Shown here one piece after another: positions 6,191 to 13,693 of a stretch of 17,351 nucleotides of DNA. Made by a program: the position numbers and the translations under genes. Numbering within the stretch: position 1 is the first letter of the stretch; every line of letters begins with the position of its first letter. Origin of the DNA: Pseudomonadota bacterium (lineage in GTDB: Bacteria > Pseudomonadota > Alphaproteobacteria > Micropepsales > Micropepsaceae); the NCBI GenBank assembly GCA_021808875.1, contig JAKBAU010000039.1:1-17351 (forward strand). The letters run 5' to 3'. The notes under the pieces were generated by a model. That model was not told where the DNA came from. It did no database searches and was given only the letters and a program-made list of their open reading frames with translations.

Positions 6191-8269
6191 GTGCCGGATG
6201 CAGAACCGATCACCCTGTCGGTCGAGGCGGGGATCGCTATCGTCAAACTGGCGAATCCGCCGGTCAACGTCCTGGGTGCTGCGGTGCGGCAAGCCGTGGC
6301 TGGGACGTTGCGGCGCCTGGCGACGGAACCGGACGTCCGCGCCATCGTGCTCGGCGCCGAGGGGCGCACGTTCTGCGCCGGTGCCGACATCACCGAATTC
6401 GGCAAGCAGACAGTCGCCCCGTTCCTGCCCGATCTGATTGCAGCCTTCGATGTCATCGACAAGCCCATCGTAGCCGCTATCGACGGAGCCGCGCTGGGTG
6501 GCGGGCTTGAACTTGTGCTCGGCTGCCACGCCCGCATCGCCGGCCGCGCCGCGCGTCTTGGGCTGCCTGAGGTCACGCTGGGCGTGCTCCCCGGAGCAGG
6601 TGGTACGCAGCGACTGCCGCGCTTGATCGGGGCGGTGCCGGCTCTCCACCTGATGACCGACGGCAAGCCGATACCGGCGGAGGCGGCGCTGCCGTTGGGT
6701 CTGGTGGACGCGGTGGCGGAGGGCGATGTGCTCGCCGCCGCCACGGCGCACGCGCGCTCGCTGATCGGCCGGCCGTTGCGCCGGACGCGCGATCTGACGG
6801 ACCGGATCGGGCCATCCGCGGACTTCGAGGCGGCGGCGGCTTCGGTTCTGGCGCGCGAACCGCACAACCCGGCCGTGGCCGCGTGCGTGGACATGGTGCG
6901 CGCCGCCTTCGACCTGCCGTTCGACGCGGCTCTGGCCGAGGAGCGGGCGTGCTTCCTGCGTCTGCTGCACGACGATCGTTCGAAGGCCTTGCGGTATGCT
7001 TTCTTCGCCGAGCGGCAGGCGGCGCATGTCCCCGGACTGCCTGCCGGCACCGCGCCGCGCCCGATGTCGCGCGCCGTCGTGGTCGGCGCCGGGACGATGG
7101 GCGTCGGCATCGCCATGTGCTTCGCCAACGCCGGGATTCCCGTCACGGTCACGGACACCGACGACGAAGCGGTGCGGCGCGGCCTCGCCCGCGCGGCGGA
7201 GACCTATGCGGTGTCGGTCAAGCGCGGCAGCCTCACGCCGGAGGCGCGCAACGCGCGGCTGGCCCTGCTTCAGGGCCGCGTCGGCATGGCTGCGGCGGCC
7301 GAGGCGGACGTGGTGATCGAGGCGGTGTTCGAGGAAATGGACATCAAGCGCGCCGTGTTCGCCGAGTTGGACCGCATCGTCCGGCCGGGCGCCGTGCTCG
7401 CCACCAACACGTCGTTCCTGAACGTGGACCAGATCGCCGCCGCGACGGGCCGGCCGCAGGACGTGCTTGGCCTGCATTTCTTCAGCCCCGCGAATGTCAT
7501 GCGGCTGCTGGAGGTGGTGCGGGGCCAGCATACGGCCCCGGATGTGCTGGCCACCGCCATGCAACTCGGTCGGACATTGCAGAAGGTTCCAGTGGTGGTG
7601 GGCGTGTGCCGCGGCTTCGTGGGCAACCGGATGCTGGCGGTGCGTTCGGCGCAGGTGGAGAGGCTGCTGCTCGAGGGGGCGCTGCCGGAGCAGATCGACG
7701 CGGCGATCACCAGGTTCGGCTTTCGCATGGGGCCGTGCGCGATGGGCGACCTCGCCGGGCTCGACGTGGGCTGGCGGGCGCGCCGGGCGGTGGGCATCGT
7801 GGCCCCCGTGAGCGACGCGCTGTGCGAGGCTGGGCGGTTTGGCCAGAAGACCGGCTTGGGCTTCTTCCGCTACGAGGCCGGTGGCCGCACGCCGCATACG
7901 GACCCGGCGGTGGCGGCGTTGATCGCCGAGGTTTCGGAGCGGCACAGCGTTCCGCGCCGCGCAATCTCGGCGGAAGAGATTGTCGAACGGTTGACCTTCC
8001 CCATGATCAACGAGGGTGCGCGTATCCTGGAGGAGCGCATCGCGGCGCGGCCGGGCGATATCGATGTGATCTGGCTCAATGGTTATGGGTGGCCGGCGTG
8101 GCGTGGCGGGCCGATGTTCCACGCGGACCTCGTGGGACCGGCGCGCATTGCAGCACGGCTGGGGGAAATGGCAACGATGTCCGGCGACGAAACCCTGCGC
8201 CCCGCCGCGCTGCTGCAAGCCGCTGCCGCGCACGGAGGCTTCGCCGGCCTCGCGGGGGCGAGGCCATGA
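6191..8269 (+). CDS. Enoyl-CoA hydratase / 3-hydroxyacyl-CoA dehydrogenase fusion (PimF/FadJ-like)
   Basis: This 692-residue fusion performs the hydration and second oxidation steps of beta-oxidation. The N-terminal crotonase domain (about 1-190) has FCAGADITEF, GGGLELVLGC with E107, and LPEVTLGVLPGAGGTQ with E127; these two glutamates match the catalytic pair of FadB-type hydratases. The NAD-binding domain follows with VVVGAGTMGVGIA (about 296-308). The catalytic His-Glu pair is in HFFSPANVMRLLEVV (H429, E441), followed by CRGFVGNRML and two C-terminal dehydrogenase repeats. I chose the GTG at 6191 because GGGAGGAG lies 6 bp upstream; an in-frame TTG at 6143 lies inside the leader hairpin. 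The stop overlaps the ligase start by 4 bp. Gene order matches pimF of the R. palustris dicarboxylate operon. Exact chain specificity cannot be read from sequence. Confidence 0.9.
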   Translation: MPDAEPITLSVEAGIAIVKLANPPVNVLGAAVRQAVAGTLRRLATEPDVRAIVLGAEGRTFCAGADITEFGKQTVAPFLPDLIAAFDVIDKPIVAAIDGAALGGGLELVLGCHARIAGRAARLGLPEVTLGVLPGAGGTQRLPRLIGAVPALHLMTDGKPIPAEAALPLGLVDAVAEGDVLAAATAHARSLIGRPLRRTRDLTDRIGPSADFEAAAASVLAREPHNPAVAACVDMVRAAFDLPFDAALAEERACFLRLLHDDRSKALRYAFFAERQAAHVPGLPAGTAPRPMSRAVVVGAGTMGVGIAMCFANAGIPVTVTDTDDEAVRRGLARAAETYAVSVKRGSLTPEARNARLALLQGRVGMAAAAEADVVIEAVFEEMDIKRAVFAELDRIVRPGAVLATNTSFLNVDQIAAATGRPQDVLGLHFFSPANVMRLLEVVRGQHTAPDVLATAMQLGRTLQKVPVVVGVCRGFVGNRMLAVRSAQVERLLLEGALPEQIDAAITRFGFRMGPCAMGDLAGLDVGWRARRAVGIVAPVSDALCEAGRFGQKTGLGFFRYEAGGRTPHTDPAVAALIAEVSERHSVPRRAISAEEIVERLTFPMINEGARILEERIAARPGDIDVIWLNGYGWPAWRGGPMFHADLVGPARIAARLGEMATMSGDETLRPAALLQAAAAHGGFAGLAGARP

Positions 8270-9942
8270 GCGGATTATCAGCGGCCCCGTGGCGCGCGTC
8301 CTTTCCTGACGCGGCCGATTGGGATGCCGTGCTGACCACCAGCACGGTGCCGGCGCTGTTGGACGACGCGGTGGCCGCCTACGGCGATAGTCCGGCGATC
8401 GAATTCCGTGACCAGCGGATTAGCTTCCGCGAGCTGAGGGCAGCGGTGGACGCCTTGGCGGCGGGGCTGCTGCGGCAGGGCATCGGCTCAGGAGATGCGG
8501 TCGCGTTGTACCTTCCCAACACGCCGTGGCATCCCGTCGCGTTTTTCGCGGTCGCACGGACCGGCGCCCGGATCGTGCATCTGAGTGCGCTCGACGCGCC
8601 GCGCGAATTGGCATTCAAGCTGCGCGACAGCGGCGCCCGTACGCTGATCGCAACGAATCTCCCCGGCCTGCTGCCGACCGCCCTACGCCTGTTGGATGAG
8701 GATGCCGCTGGCCTGTTACTGGTCGGCGACGATGCCCGATGGGGCGCGGGGCCGGCAGAGCCGCTCCCCGTGCCATGGAGCAACAATGTCCGGCCGTTGC
8801 CCGGGGCCAATGCCCCATCGGTCTGGCCGGCACTGGACAAGGAAGATGTCTGCGTCCTGCAGTACACCGGCGGCACAACCGGGCTGCCGAAAGGCGCGAT
8901 GCTGAGCCATCGCAACCTGACCGCCGCCGTCAGCATGTATCGCAGCCTGCGCGAGAGCCCGCCAGTCCGGGGCGGGGAGGAGCGGGTCATCACGGTGTTG
9001 CCGCTATTCCACATCTTTGCGCTGACCACGCTGCTGCTACGTCATGTCGCCGACGGGAATGAATTGCTGCTGCGCACCCGCTTCGATGTGCCGACGCTAC
9101 TCGCTGATATCAGCCAGCGGCGCGCCACGATCTTCAGCGGCGTGCCGACGATGTGGATTGCGCTCGCCAATCATCCGGACGCCCCCGCTTGCGATTTCTC
9201 CTCGTTGCGCCTGTGCGGGTCCGGGGGCGCGCCAATGCCGTTCGAGGTCGAGCAGCGCATAAGGCGCATGATCGGCCGCCAATTCTACACCGGCTGGGGC
9301 ATGACTGAGACCAGCCCGGCAGGGACGCGCACGCCCGCGGGTGAGCCCTCGACCCCCGGAATGATCGGCATTCCGTTGCCGGGTATCGAGCTGCGCGTGG
9401 TCGATCGGCTCGATCCCTCGCGTGTGCTGCCGCCGGACGAGCCGGGGGAGCTCGCGATCCGTGGCCCCAACGTGTTCAAGGGCTACTGGAACCGCCCGCA
9501 AGAGACGGCGGCGGCGTTTCACGATGGCTTCTTCCTGACCGGTGACATCGGTGTGATGGATGCGCGCGGGCTGTTCCGCATCCTCGACCGCAAGAAGAAT
9601 ATGATCATCAGCAGCGGCTTCAACGTGTATCCCGCAGCGGTGGAGAACGCGATCTACGAGCATCCCGACATTGCCGAGGCGATCGTTATCGGCATCCCTG
9701 ACGTCTATCGCGGGCAAGCGGCCAAGGCGTTTGTGACTCTTCGCGCAGGAGCGTCGGGCTTGACCCTTGAGGCGTTGACTGCGTTCCTGGCGGACCGGAT
9801 TGGGCGGCATGAAATGCCGGTGGCGCTGGAGGTTCGGGCTTCGCTGCCGCGCAGCCCCGCGGGCAAGCTGCTCGCCAAGGCGTTACAGGACGAAGAACAG
9901 GCTAAGGCGGCAGCAGCGCGGCCAGCGGATGGGGGGCGATGA
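8266..9942 (+). CDS. AMP-forming acyl-CoA ligase (PimA-like)
   Basis: The 558-residue enzyme activates a carboxylic acid to its CoA thioester with ATP. It shows the ANL-superfamily motifs in order: P-loop YTGGTTGLPKG (200-210), PLFHIFA (246-252), YTGWGMTETS (341-350), FFLTGD (422-427), hinge region DRKKNMIISSGFNVYP (441-456) and the catalytic lysine K534 in SPAGKLLAK. Length is typical for long-chain or dicarboxylate CoA ligases. ATGA overlap with the preceding stop and with the following start (9939) shows tight translational coupling. Its place between the PimF-like and PimC-like genes points to PimA (dicarboxylate-CoA ligase). A medium- or long-chain fatty acid or other aliphatic acid remains possible. 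The open frame runs far upstream inside the previous gene; 8266 is chosen because the ANL N-domain starts there. Confidence 0.9.
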   Translation: MSGLSAAPWRASFPDAADWDAVLTTSTVPALLDDAVAAYGDSPAIEFRDQRISFRELRAAVDALAAGLLRQGIGSGDAVALYLPNTPWHPVAFFAVARTGARIVHLSALDAPRELAFKLRDSGARTLIATNLPGLLPTALRLLDEDAAGLLLVGDDARWGAGPAEPLPVPWSNNVRPLPGANAPSVWPALDKEDVCVLQYTGGTTGLPKGAMLSHRNLTAAVSMYRSLRESPPVRGGEERVITVLPLFHIFALTTLLLRHVADGNELLLRTRFDVPTLLADISQRRATIFSGVPTMWIALANHPDAPACDFSSLRLCGSGGAPMPFEVEQRIRRMIGRQFYTGWGMTETSPAGTRTPAGEPSTPGMIGIPLPGIELRVVDRLDPSRVLPPDEPGELAIRGPNVFKGYWNRPQETAAAFHDGFFLTGDIGVMDARGLFRILDRKKNMIISSGFNVYPAAVENAIYEHPDIAEAIVIGIPDVYRGQAAKAFVTLRAGASGLTLEALTAFLADRIGRHEMPVALEVRASLPRSPAGKLLAKALQDEEQAKAAAARPADGGR

Positions 9943-11135
9943 TGGATCTGCGTTTCACCGAACAGGAAGTGGCGTTCCGCGACGACGTGCGCGCGTTCTT
10001 CCGGACCGAAATCCCGGCGGATATCCGCCACAAGGTCGCGCAAGGTCGGCACCTATCCAAGCAGGACATCGTGACCGCGCATCGCATCATCCATGCCCGC
10101 GGCTGGGCCGTGTCGCATTGGCCGCGTGAATGGGGCGGGCAGGACTGGTCGGCGGTGCAGCGCTACATCTTCGAGGAGGAAATGCAGCGCGCGGCGGTGC
10201 CGAACCCCTTGCCGTTTAACGTTAGCATGGTGGGCCCGGTGATCGCCACGTTCGGCAACGAGGCGCAAAAGCGCCGCTTCCTGCCGCCGACCGCGAGCCT
10301 GGATATCTGGTGGTGCCAGGGGTTCTCCGAACCGGGCGCGGGATCGGATCTCGCCAGCCTGCGCACGCGTGCCGACCGCGATGGCGCTGTATTTGTTGTC
10401 AATGGCCAGAAGGCATGGACCACGCTCGGCCAACACGCCGACTGGATTTTCTGTCTTGTCCGCACCGACCGGGAGGCCAAGCGGCAGCAGGGGATTTCCT
10501 TCCTGCTGATCGACATGAAAACCCCGGGCATAACGGTGCGCCCAACTATCCTGATCGATGGGACGCACGAGGTGAACGAGATATTCTTCGACGACGTGCG
10601 CGTGCCGGCCGAAAACCTTGTTGGCGAAATCAACAAGGGATGGGACTACGCGAAATTTCTGCTTGGCAACGAGCGCACCGGGATCGCGCGCGTCGGCATG
10701 ACCAAGCAGCGCATCGAACAAGCCAAACGCCTCGCGCGCGAAACGTCGATGGGCGACGGTGCGTTGTGGGACGATACGGATTTCCGCAGGCGTGTGGCGA
10801 TGCTCGACGTGCAGGTCAAGGCGCTGGAACTCACCCAAATGCGCGTCGTGGCGGCGAAGCGCCAGGACACTGGCAAGCCCGACCCTAACTCCTCGATCCT
10901 GAAAATCCGCGGCTCCGAACTGCAACAGGCGTCCACGGAATTGCTGAAGGACATCGCCGGGCCGTTCGCCTTGCCGGACGCCGACGAAGGGCAGCTGTCC
11001 AACGAGGCGCCGGTCGCGCCGGACTGGGCACCGTTCGCAGCCGCCAGCTATTTCAACTACCGTAAGGTGTCGATCTACGGCGGGTCCAACGAGATCCAAC
11101 GCAACATCATCGCCAAAGCCTTTTTAGGGCTGTGA
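9939..11135 (+). CDS. Acyl-CoA dehydrogenase, PimC-like (catalytic partner?)
   Basis: This 398-residue flavoenzyme should introduce the 2,3-double bond into an acyl-CoA, passing electrons to ETF. Residues 1-120 are the helical N-domain. WWCQGFSEPGAGSD (124-137) is the FAD/substrate-binding signature of the beta-domain and the C-terminal helical domain follows from about 235. In classical medium-chain enzymes the catalytic glutamate lies in the C-terminal YEGT motif; here it reads IYGGSNEIQRN, with glycine at that position. A glutamate in LLGNERTGIAR (E245) fits the alternative site used by isovaleryl/long-chain enzymes and by mycobacterial ChsE4 (FadE26). The start codon overlaps the ligase stop (ATGA). 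An ATG at 9942 is a possible second start. It probably pairs with the next gene product, as PimC does with PimD. Confidence 0.9.
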   Translation: MMDLRFTEQEVAFRDDVRAFFRTEIPADIRHKVAQGRHLSKQDIVTAHRIIHARGWAVSHWPREWGGQDWSAVQRYIFEEEMQRAAVPNPLPFNVSMVGPVIATFGNEAQKRRFLPPTASLDIWWCQGFSEPGAGSDLASLRTRADRDGAVFVVNGQKAWTTLGQHADWIFCLVRTDREAKRQQGISFLLIDMKTPGITVRPTILIDGTHEVNEIFFDDVRVPAENLVGEINKGWDYAKFLLGNERTGIARVGMTKQRIEQAKRLARETSMGDGALWDDTDFRRRVAMLDVQVKALELTQMRVVAAKRQDTGKPDPNSSILKIRGSELQQASTELLKDIAGPFALPDADEGQLSNEAPVAPDWAPFAAASYFNYRKVSIYGGSNEIQRNIIAKAFLGL

Positions 11136-11145
11136 GGAGGCGCAC

Positions 11146-12297
11146 ATGGATTTCGAACTGAGCGACGACCAGACCTTGCTTCGCGACAGCGTCGGACGGG
11201 TGCTGGACGACGCCTACGGTCAATTCGAGCGCCGCAAGACCTACGCCGCCGAGCCCAAGGGATGGAGCGAGTCGCTCTGGCGGCAGTACGCCGAACTGGG
11301 CTTGCTCGGGCTGCCGTTCGCGGAAAGCGAGGGCGGGTTCGGCGGTGGCCCGGTGGAAACCATGCTGGTGATGGAGGCCATCGGTCGGGCGCTGGCGCTG
11401 GAGCCGTATCTGGCGACGGTTGTGATCGGCGGCGCATTCCTGCGCCTGGGCGGCACGCCGGCGCAACGCGCGCGGCTTGTGCCACACGTGATCGATGGGT
11501 CGCTGCGGTTGGCCTTTGCCCATGTCGAGCGGCAGGCACGCTACGATTTGGCCGACGTCGCGACCGTCGCGCGGCGGGACGGCGATGGGTTCGTACTGAG
11601 CGGCGCGAAGGGCGTGGTGCTGCACGGCGACAGCGCCGAGATGCTGATCGTCAGCGCGCGCACCGGCGGGGGACGGCGCGATCGCGCTGGTATCGGGCTG
11701 TTCCTGGTTGACTCCGACAGCGCGGGGGTGTCGCGGCGCGGTTACGCGACGCAAGACGGGCTGCGTGCGGCGGAAGTGGCGCTCGACGGCGTGCGCGTGG
11801 CGGCGGAGGCGGTGCTGGGGCTGCCCGACGACGCAATGCCGCTGATCGAGCAAGTGGCCGACATTGCGCTTGCTGCTGTCTGTGCCGAAGCAGTGGGCGC
11901 GATGCAGGCCGCGCAGCAGACCACGGTGGAGTATCTGAAGACCCGGCAGCAGTTCGGCACCACCATCGGCGGTTTCCAGGCGTTGCAACATCGCGCGGCG
12001 GACATGCTGGTGGCGCTGGAACTGGCGCGTTCCATGGCGATGTACGCGGCCATGATGGCTGAATCGGCCGATGCGGCCGAGCGCCGGGTGGCCCTGGCGG
12101 CCGCCAAGGTGCAGGTGAACGAGTCCGCCCGCGCTATCGGTCAGGCGGCCATGCAACTGCACGGCGGCATCGCGATGACGCGGGAATACAAGGTCGGGCA
12201 CTACTTCAAGCGACTGACCATGATCGAGAATTTTTTTGGCGACACCGACCATCATCTGCGCCGGGTGGCCGATGCGGGGGGGATGTACGACGACTGA
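11146..12297 (+). CDS. Acyl-CoA dehydrogenase, PimD-like partner subunit
   Basis: This 383-residue acyl-CoA dehydrogenase homologue differs clearly from its upstream neighbour. The N-terminal helical domain (1-115) contains GLLGLPFAESEGGFGGGPVE. The C-terminal flavin-binding segment TRQQFGTTIGGFQALQH (266-282) and the HGGIAMTREY block (339-348) are conserved. The usual serine-rich FAD/substrate motif of the beta-domain is reduced (FAHVERQARYDLADV), and I find no glutamate at either known catalytic position: the C-terminus reads ENFFGDTDHHLRR. This is what is known for the non-catalytic half of heteromeric dehydrogenases. A clear ribosome binding site GAGGAGG lies just before it, 10 bp after the PimC-like stop. 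I infer a heterotetramer with the previous protein. Independent activity is less likely. Confidence 0.85.
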   Translation: MDFELSDDQTLLRDSVGRVLDDAYGQFERRKTYAAEPKGWSESLWRQYAELGLLGLPFAESEGGFGGGPVETMLVMEAIGRALALEPYLATVVIGGAFLRLGGTPAQRARLVPHVIDGSLRLAFAHVERQARYDLADVATVARRDGDGFVLSGAKGVVLHGDSAEMLIVSARTGGGRRDRAGIGLFLVDSDSAGVSRRGYATQDGLRAAEVALDGVRVAAEAVLGLPDDAMPLIEQVADIALAAVCAEAVGAMQAAQQTTVEYLKTRQQFGTTIGGFQALQHRAADMLVALELARSMAMYAAMMAESADAAERRVALAAAKVQVNESARAIGQAAMQLHGGIAMTREYKVGHYFKRLTMIENFFGDTDHHLRRVADAGGMYDD

Positions 12298-12332
12298 TCG
12301 CACCCGCCTGGGCCTGCGAACAGGAGAGCGTC

Positions 12333-13049
12333 ATGCGGGCGATCGTTCTGCTGTTGTTATTTATTTCCCCATCGGCCCGAGCCACCGAGCCTGTGGATGT
12401 CGCGCTCGTGTTGGTCAGCGACGTGTCGCGCTCGATCGATGACAGCGAGTTTACCCTGGAGAAACAGGGCTATGCCGCGGCGTTGGCGTCTCCGCGCTTC
12501 CTCGCCGCGATGGCCGAGGGCGAGCACCACGCGGTCGCTGTCGCCTATGTGGAATTCGCCGGCGCGGCCGAGGTGCGCGAAGTTCTCGGCTGGGCGGTGC
12601 TGCGCGATGCCGCCTCCGCCAGTGACTTCGCGGCGCGCCTTGCAGCCGCGCCGCGGAGCTATGTCGGCCGGACCGCGATCGGCGAGGCGGTGGCGTTCGC
12701 CGAGCAGGTGCTCGCGAACGGCGGCTTCGCGGGTGCGCGACAAGTGATCGACGTCTGCGGCGACGGTACCAGCAATGCCGGCCGCCCGGTGACGGAGGCC
12801 CGCGACGCGGCGGTGTTGGCGGGTATCACCATCAATGGCCTGACCATCATCAATCACCACCCGAAGAACTACATGTTCGCGCATGTCCAGCCGCCAGGCG
12901 GGCTGACCAAATATTACCAGGATAACGTCATCGGCGGGCCGAACGCGTTCGCGTTGGAAGTGCGCGACTTCGCAGAATTCGGGGCGGCGTTCATGCGCAA
13001 GCTGATCGAGGAGATTGCCCTCCGCCGCGTCCCTGGTCAGACGGGTTGA
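12333..13049 (+). CDS. Secreted DUF1194 von Willebrand A-like protein
   Basis: This 238-residue protein matches the alphaproteobacterial DUF1194 family, predicted metal-binding VWA-fold proteins of unknown function. A short signal peptide (1-17, hydrophobic core IVLLLLFIS, cleavage after ARA) predicts export to the periplasm. The MIDAS metal site is visible: D30-x-S32-x-S34 in SDVSRSID, T114 in GRTAIGEAV and an acidic residue in VCGDGTSN (D144). No C-terminal membrane helix is seen. A ribosome binding site (AGGAGAG) precedes the ATG and only 35 bp separate it from the PimD-like gene, so it is likely the last gene of that operon. Its link to fatty-acid oxidation is unexplained. The last 13 bp overlap the end of leuD on the other strand. 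Confidence 0.85.
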   Translation: MRAIVLLLLFISPSARATEPVDVALVLVSDVSRSIDDSEFTLEKQGYAAALASPRFLAAMAEGEHHAVAVAYVEFAGAAEVREVLGWAVLRDAASASDFAARLAAAPRSYVGRTAIGEAVAFAEQVLANGGFAGARQVIDVCGDGTSNAGRPVTEARDAAVLAGITINGLTIINHHPKNYMFAHVQPPGGLTKYYQDNVIGGPNAFALEVRDFAEFGAAFMRKLIEEIALRRVPGQTG

Positions 13050-13693
13050 GGCCCGTTCGTGGACACGCTTGGCGTGTCATGTATCGCACGGGGTTGCGCC
13101 CAAGGGCGGCGGGTCGCATCCTCGGCGGCGAAGGCGCGAATCTCCGGCAGGCGGCTCATCGTCAGGTCGATGTCGTCCCAGCCGTTGAGCAACTTGGTGC
13201 GCCATACCGGATCGATGACGAACGGCATCACGGTGTCCTCGGCGTGGATCTGGCAATTCTCAAGATCGATCGTGATCTGTGTAATCCCGGTTGCCAGCAG
13301 CCGCAGTAGTCTCTCACCGTCCGATTCCTCCACGCGGGAGGGAAGGAGGCCGTTATTGACCGCATTGGCTGCGAAAATGTCGCCAAAGCTAGGCGCGACC
13401 ACGCAGCGTACGCCATAATCGACGAGCGCGTACACCGCTGCCTCGCGCGACGAACCGGTGCCAAAACTGCGGCGCGCCACCAGGATCCGTGCGCCCGCCC
13501 GTTCCGGATGATTAAGCGGAAAGTCCTCGATCGGGGTGCCGTCGTCGCGAAACCGCAGATCGTATAGCAGATGGCCGCCATACCCGTCGGCACGTGCGCG
13601 GCTCATGAACCGGGCGGGGATCAACTGGTCGGTGTCGATCCCGGATAGCGGCAACGGGCACGCTGTCGCCGTTAGGCGAGTGAAGGCCTGCAT
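13037..13693 (-). CDS. 3-isopropylmalate dehydratase-type small subunit (LeuD-like)
   Basis: This 218-residue swivel-domain subunit pairs with LeuC to form a [4Fe-4S] hydro-lyase. Family marks are GIDTDQLIPARFM (18-30), GYGGHLLYDLRF (37-48), FGTGSSREAAVYAL (77-90) and APSFGDIFAANAVNNGLLP (100-118). The canonical leucine-pathway enzyme of E. coli has FGCGSSREHAPWAL and FLQK at the loop after IPKQ, so two substrate-side segments differ. Start: the ATG overlaps the leuC stop by one base (TGATG), a strong coupling signal; the frame is open further upstream only as a shadow of leuC. No leuB follows. The annotation as a leucine enzyme is possible, but a paralogue acting on another hydroxy-diacid is at least as likely. 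Confidence 0.85.
   Translation of the reverse strand: MQAFTRLTATACPLPLSGIDTDQLIPARFMSRARADGYGGHLLYDLRFRDDGTPIEDFPLNHPERAGARILVARRSFGTGSSREAAVYALVDYGVRCVVAPSFGDIFAANAVNNGLLPSRVEESDGERLLRLLATGITQITIDLENCQIHAEDTVMPFVIDPVWRTKLLNGWDDIDLTMSRLPEIRAFAAEDATRRPWAQPRAIHDTPSVSTNGPQPV
13041..13078 (+). terminator. Tandem hairpins at the convergent gene ends
   Basis: Two stems lie end to end: ACGGG/CCCGT (13041-13045, 13052-13056, loop TTGAGG, containing the DUF1194 stop) and GACACGC/GCGTGTC (13062-13068, 13072-13078, loop TTG). No T-run follows, so intrinsic termination is uncertain. They sit inside the leuD coding end, which means they would be read there too. Confidence 0.35.

Noticed and set aside
5984..8233. 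Long open frame on the minus strand opposite the hydratase/dehydrogenase gene
   Set aside because: The translation is rich in Arg, His and Gly without family motifs, a usual shadow of GC-rich coding DNA; the plus-strand gene has complete catalytic motifs.
6883..8265. Upstream extension of the acyl-CoA ligase frame
   Set aside because: It lies wholly inside the previous gene in another frame and reads as Arg/Gly-rich noise; the ligase domain begins at 8266.
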